From: Chara braunii
Taxonomy: Eukaryota; Streptophyta; Charophyceae; Charales; Characeae
Reading direction: 5' to 3'
NCBI GenBank assembly: GCA_003427395.1
Contig: BFEA01000246.1
Span: forward strand, 546,265-573,658
DNA length: 27,394 nucleotides
Part shown: piece by piece, positions 25,691-27,394 of the stretch
Layout of the letters: each line of letters opens with the position of its first letter
Position numbering within the stretch: the stretch's first letter is position 1
Notes under the pieces: generated by a model
Database searches by the model: none
What the model saw: only the letters and a program-made list of their open reading frames with translations
Told to the model about the DNA's origin: nothing
Program-made: the position numbers and the translations under genes

Positions 25691-27340
25691 CAGTATGCCA
25701 CAGTCTATCTCTGTTGCTGCTGCGATGCACAAGTATACCACCTATAAATTAAGCATCAACACACAAAACTCTCTTTGAGATGCATAGCAGGCCAAGCTAT
25801 AGCCAATGCATAGTATACGAGAACCATAGAGCCACAGCCATTTGATTGATAATGGGCTTAACAGCCAAAACTTCCTCTTCCTCAAGTGGCTCTGGCCATG
25901 CTCTTCCTAGCATTAAAGCAGCATATGAAGAAGGAGGTATAACACACAGAAAAGGAGAAAAAGGGGGGGGGAAGCGAAACAGGAGCAGCGTTTAAGGAGA
26001 ATAGTGAGGGGAGTGAAACAATATCAAGAGAAAAGCAATAACAGATTTCTGTGTTGATGATGGCAATGATAATGATGATGTTGTTCATGATGATCAAGTG
26101 TGCTTCTTCACTACATCAATGCCACTGGACCAATCCTGGCCTCTGTTTGAAAAGTGTGGCCCTGCCAAGCACCTGCCAGTAGACCCATACAGGTTGACGA
26201 GCAGGTGCATCGGCGAACACTGATCAGACCACACTGACTATTGCCAATGTTACTAGCATAGGCGATGTAAAGATAGTATAGGCAATGTAATGATCAGGCT
26301 TATGTTTCATCACTGCCTGATTGCTTAGTGGACCCTTCAGTGTCGCCTACTCCGTTGCTATGATACAGGCTCATACAGCCATGTATCACACATGAACACA
26401 AGACTGCAAACTGTGGGTATATAAACCCCAGAGAATGCATATTTTGCCTAGCCTTTCTTCCTATTTGCTATTTTATTGAAGACAAGTCTGGGAGGGGGTG
26501 TATTTATGAATGTCCTCATGAGCTCTCTCACATACGGTAAGTCCACAGAATGACAATATTCTTCCTAAACCCTGTCATTCTACACTGCATCAATACTACG
26601 TTCCTTCACCAGTTCCACATTCACCTGCAGAGCAAGTATTGAAAGACACTGCGCCAAGAGGTGATGAATCGACGAACAACGTCTCATGAACACAGCCATA
26701 TCCTCTCCTATGTGGTCCGACAAACCGATGAAAAGGACGACAACTGGGCGTGCCCACTTCAATGGTTGACGGTCGCGATAAGGCCATGGATGTTTTGCAA
26801 ATGAAGGTTCTGACTGGGCTGCTGATGTTTAGCACATGACGCATCTAAAGGGCACCAGCTAATCCTGTACATTTCTCAGTTTCCATTTACTCCAGCAAGA
26901 ACTGGGAGCAAAGCCCACGTCTGTTTCACAAATGTGCTGAAGGCCTGAAACATTGTTTGCATTAAACCACTGGTGTCTGCCAAATTCAAAACGAACCGGT
27001 GCGGCGTTGTTTTCCTGAACCCCAGAAGACTGTGGGGTGGACAAATTCATCACTGAAGTTTGCCTGGGAGACAAACTGGTGGTTCAAGTTACTAATTGTA
27101 TTAAACAATTTTCACTCCCATACTGAAAGGGCATTTATGATTTATTTGAATTACGGTTCAATTACCTAATGATACTTCATGCACGCCAAAACTCAACTAG
27201 CTCTTCAATGTGTGACAACTACCTACACCAATAGTGATACATCCTTCCTGCCTGATGCAGGGTACAGGATATAGCCTGCTGCTCACTATTTCTCATTTTT
27301 TTTTTCTTTTCTTTCCTAGGAAGATTTTCATGACCAGCCA
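25691..27340. other. No recognised gene
   Basis: Nothing identifiable on either strand. Minor points are G8 at about 25965, an ATAGGC(G/A)ATGTAA duplication at about 26259-26290, and T/C-rich sequence at 27290-27320. Short minus frames at 26580-27074 show no motif. Confidence 0.45.
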
Positions 27341-27349
27341 GTCTGGACC

Positions 27350-27394
27350 GGCCAGTCACCCGGGCGTGACGCCCGGGGGGGTCTGACTCCCGGG
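27350..27394. repeat. GC-rich CCCGGG hairpin, copy 3, at right edge
   Basis: CCCGGGCG (27359-27366), TGA, CGCCCGGG (27370-27377) form a perfect 8-bp stem, and another CCCGGG ends the window. It is preceded by GGACCGGCCAGTC, which contains CCGG and GGCC palindromes. The element continues beyond the window. Confidence 0.7.

Noticed and set aside
25310-25741. 143-codon minus frame
   Set aside because: It reads through the GGCC palindrome cluster and two ambiguous bases, and the composition follows the repeat.
1-27394. CRISPR array, bacterial operons, rRNA genes
   Set aside because: No regularly spaced direct repeats with unique spacers, no Shine-Dalgarno-linked genes and no rRNA-like sequence were seen. 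The content is eukaryotic repeat DNA.

Overview
This window looks like repeat-dominated nuclear DNA of a eukaryote. It holds no complete, convincingly expressed protein gene. Long microsatellites, homopolymer runs, an assembly gap (202 N) and layers of broken retrotransposons fill most of it. The mix of plant-type LINE, Ty3/gypsy and DIRS-like fragments points to the green lineage. The texture resembles streptophyte algae such as Chara, but that is an impression from pattern recognition and not a demonstrated assignment.

Layout. 1-232 is a CCNA-type simple repeat. About 960-3505 (minus) is a heavily mutated LINE ORF2: an endonuclease C-terminal part, a linker that has been tandemly duplicated, and reverse-transcriptase fragments. 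About 3846-4570 and 6621-7410 are two diverged copies of a non-coding element of roughly 0.7-0.8 kb. The second copy ends in a hammerhead ribozyme whose core is intact at every position (7353-7408). The first copy has a decayed version at the matching place. Between the two copies lie a 324-bp tandem duplication, a possible short exon (minus, 5983-6225) and a CA microsatellite. 8450-10030 holds A/T runs, GC-rich CCCGGG hairpins and a 174-177-bp tandem repeat ending in a tRNA-like sequence. 10485-12365 holds another tRNA-like remnant, a broken cysteine-rich reading frame split by what looks like a tail-only retroinsertion, a diverged 260-bp duplication and a minisatellite. 12400-15850 is mostly microsatellites, homopolymers and unassigned sequence.

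15860-23730 is a nest of elements. LINE ORF2 pieces on the minus strand (about 19345-18890 and 16650-15860) flank plus-strand sequence that contains a DIRS-like RT/RNase H fragment (17600-18530), as if one had inserted in the other. Abutting this at about 19350 is a 5'-truncated Ty3/gypsy element (plus) with protease end, RT, RNase H and integrase, then a polypurine tract and the start of a 3' LTR at 23731. Its RT has lost all three catalytic aspartates. Its RNase H-to-integrase part is present in serial overlapping copies, and one integrase motif is repeated four times in frame.

23740-27394 has no recognised gene. It contains a cluster of GGCC-rich palindromes (25480-25690) and another CCCGGG hairpin at the right edge. 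The most notable object in the window is the hammerhead ribozyme and the element that carries it.
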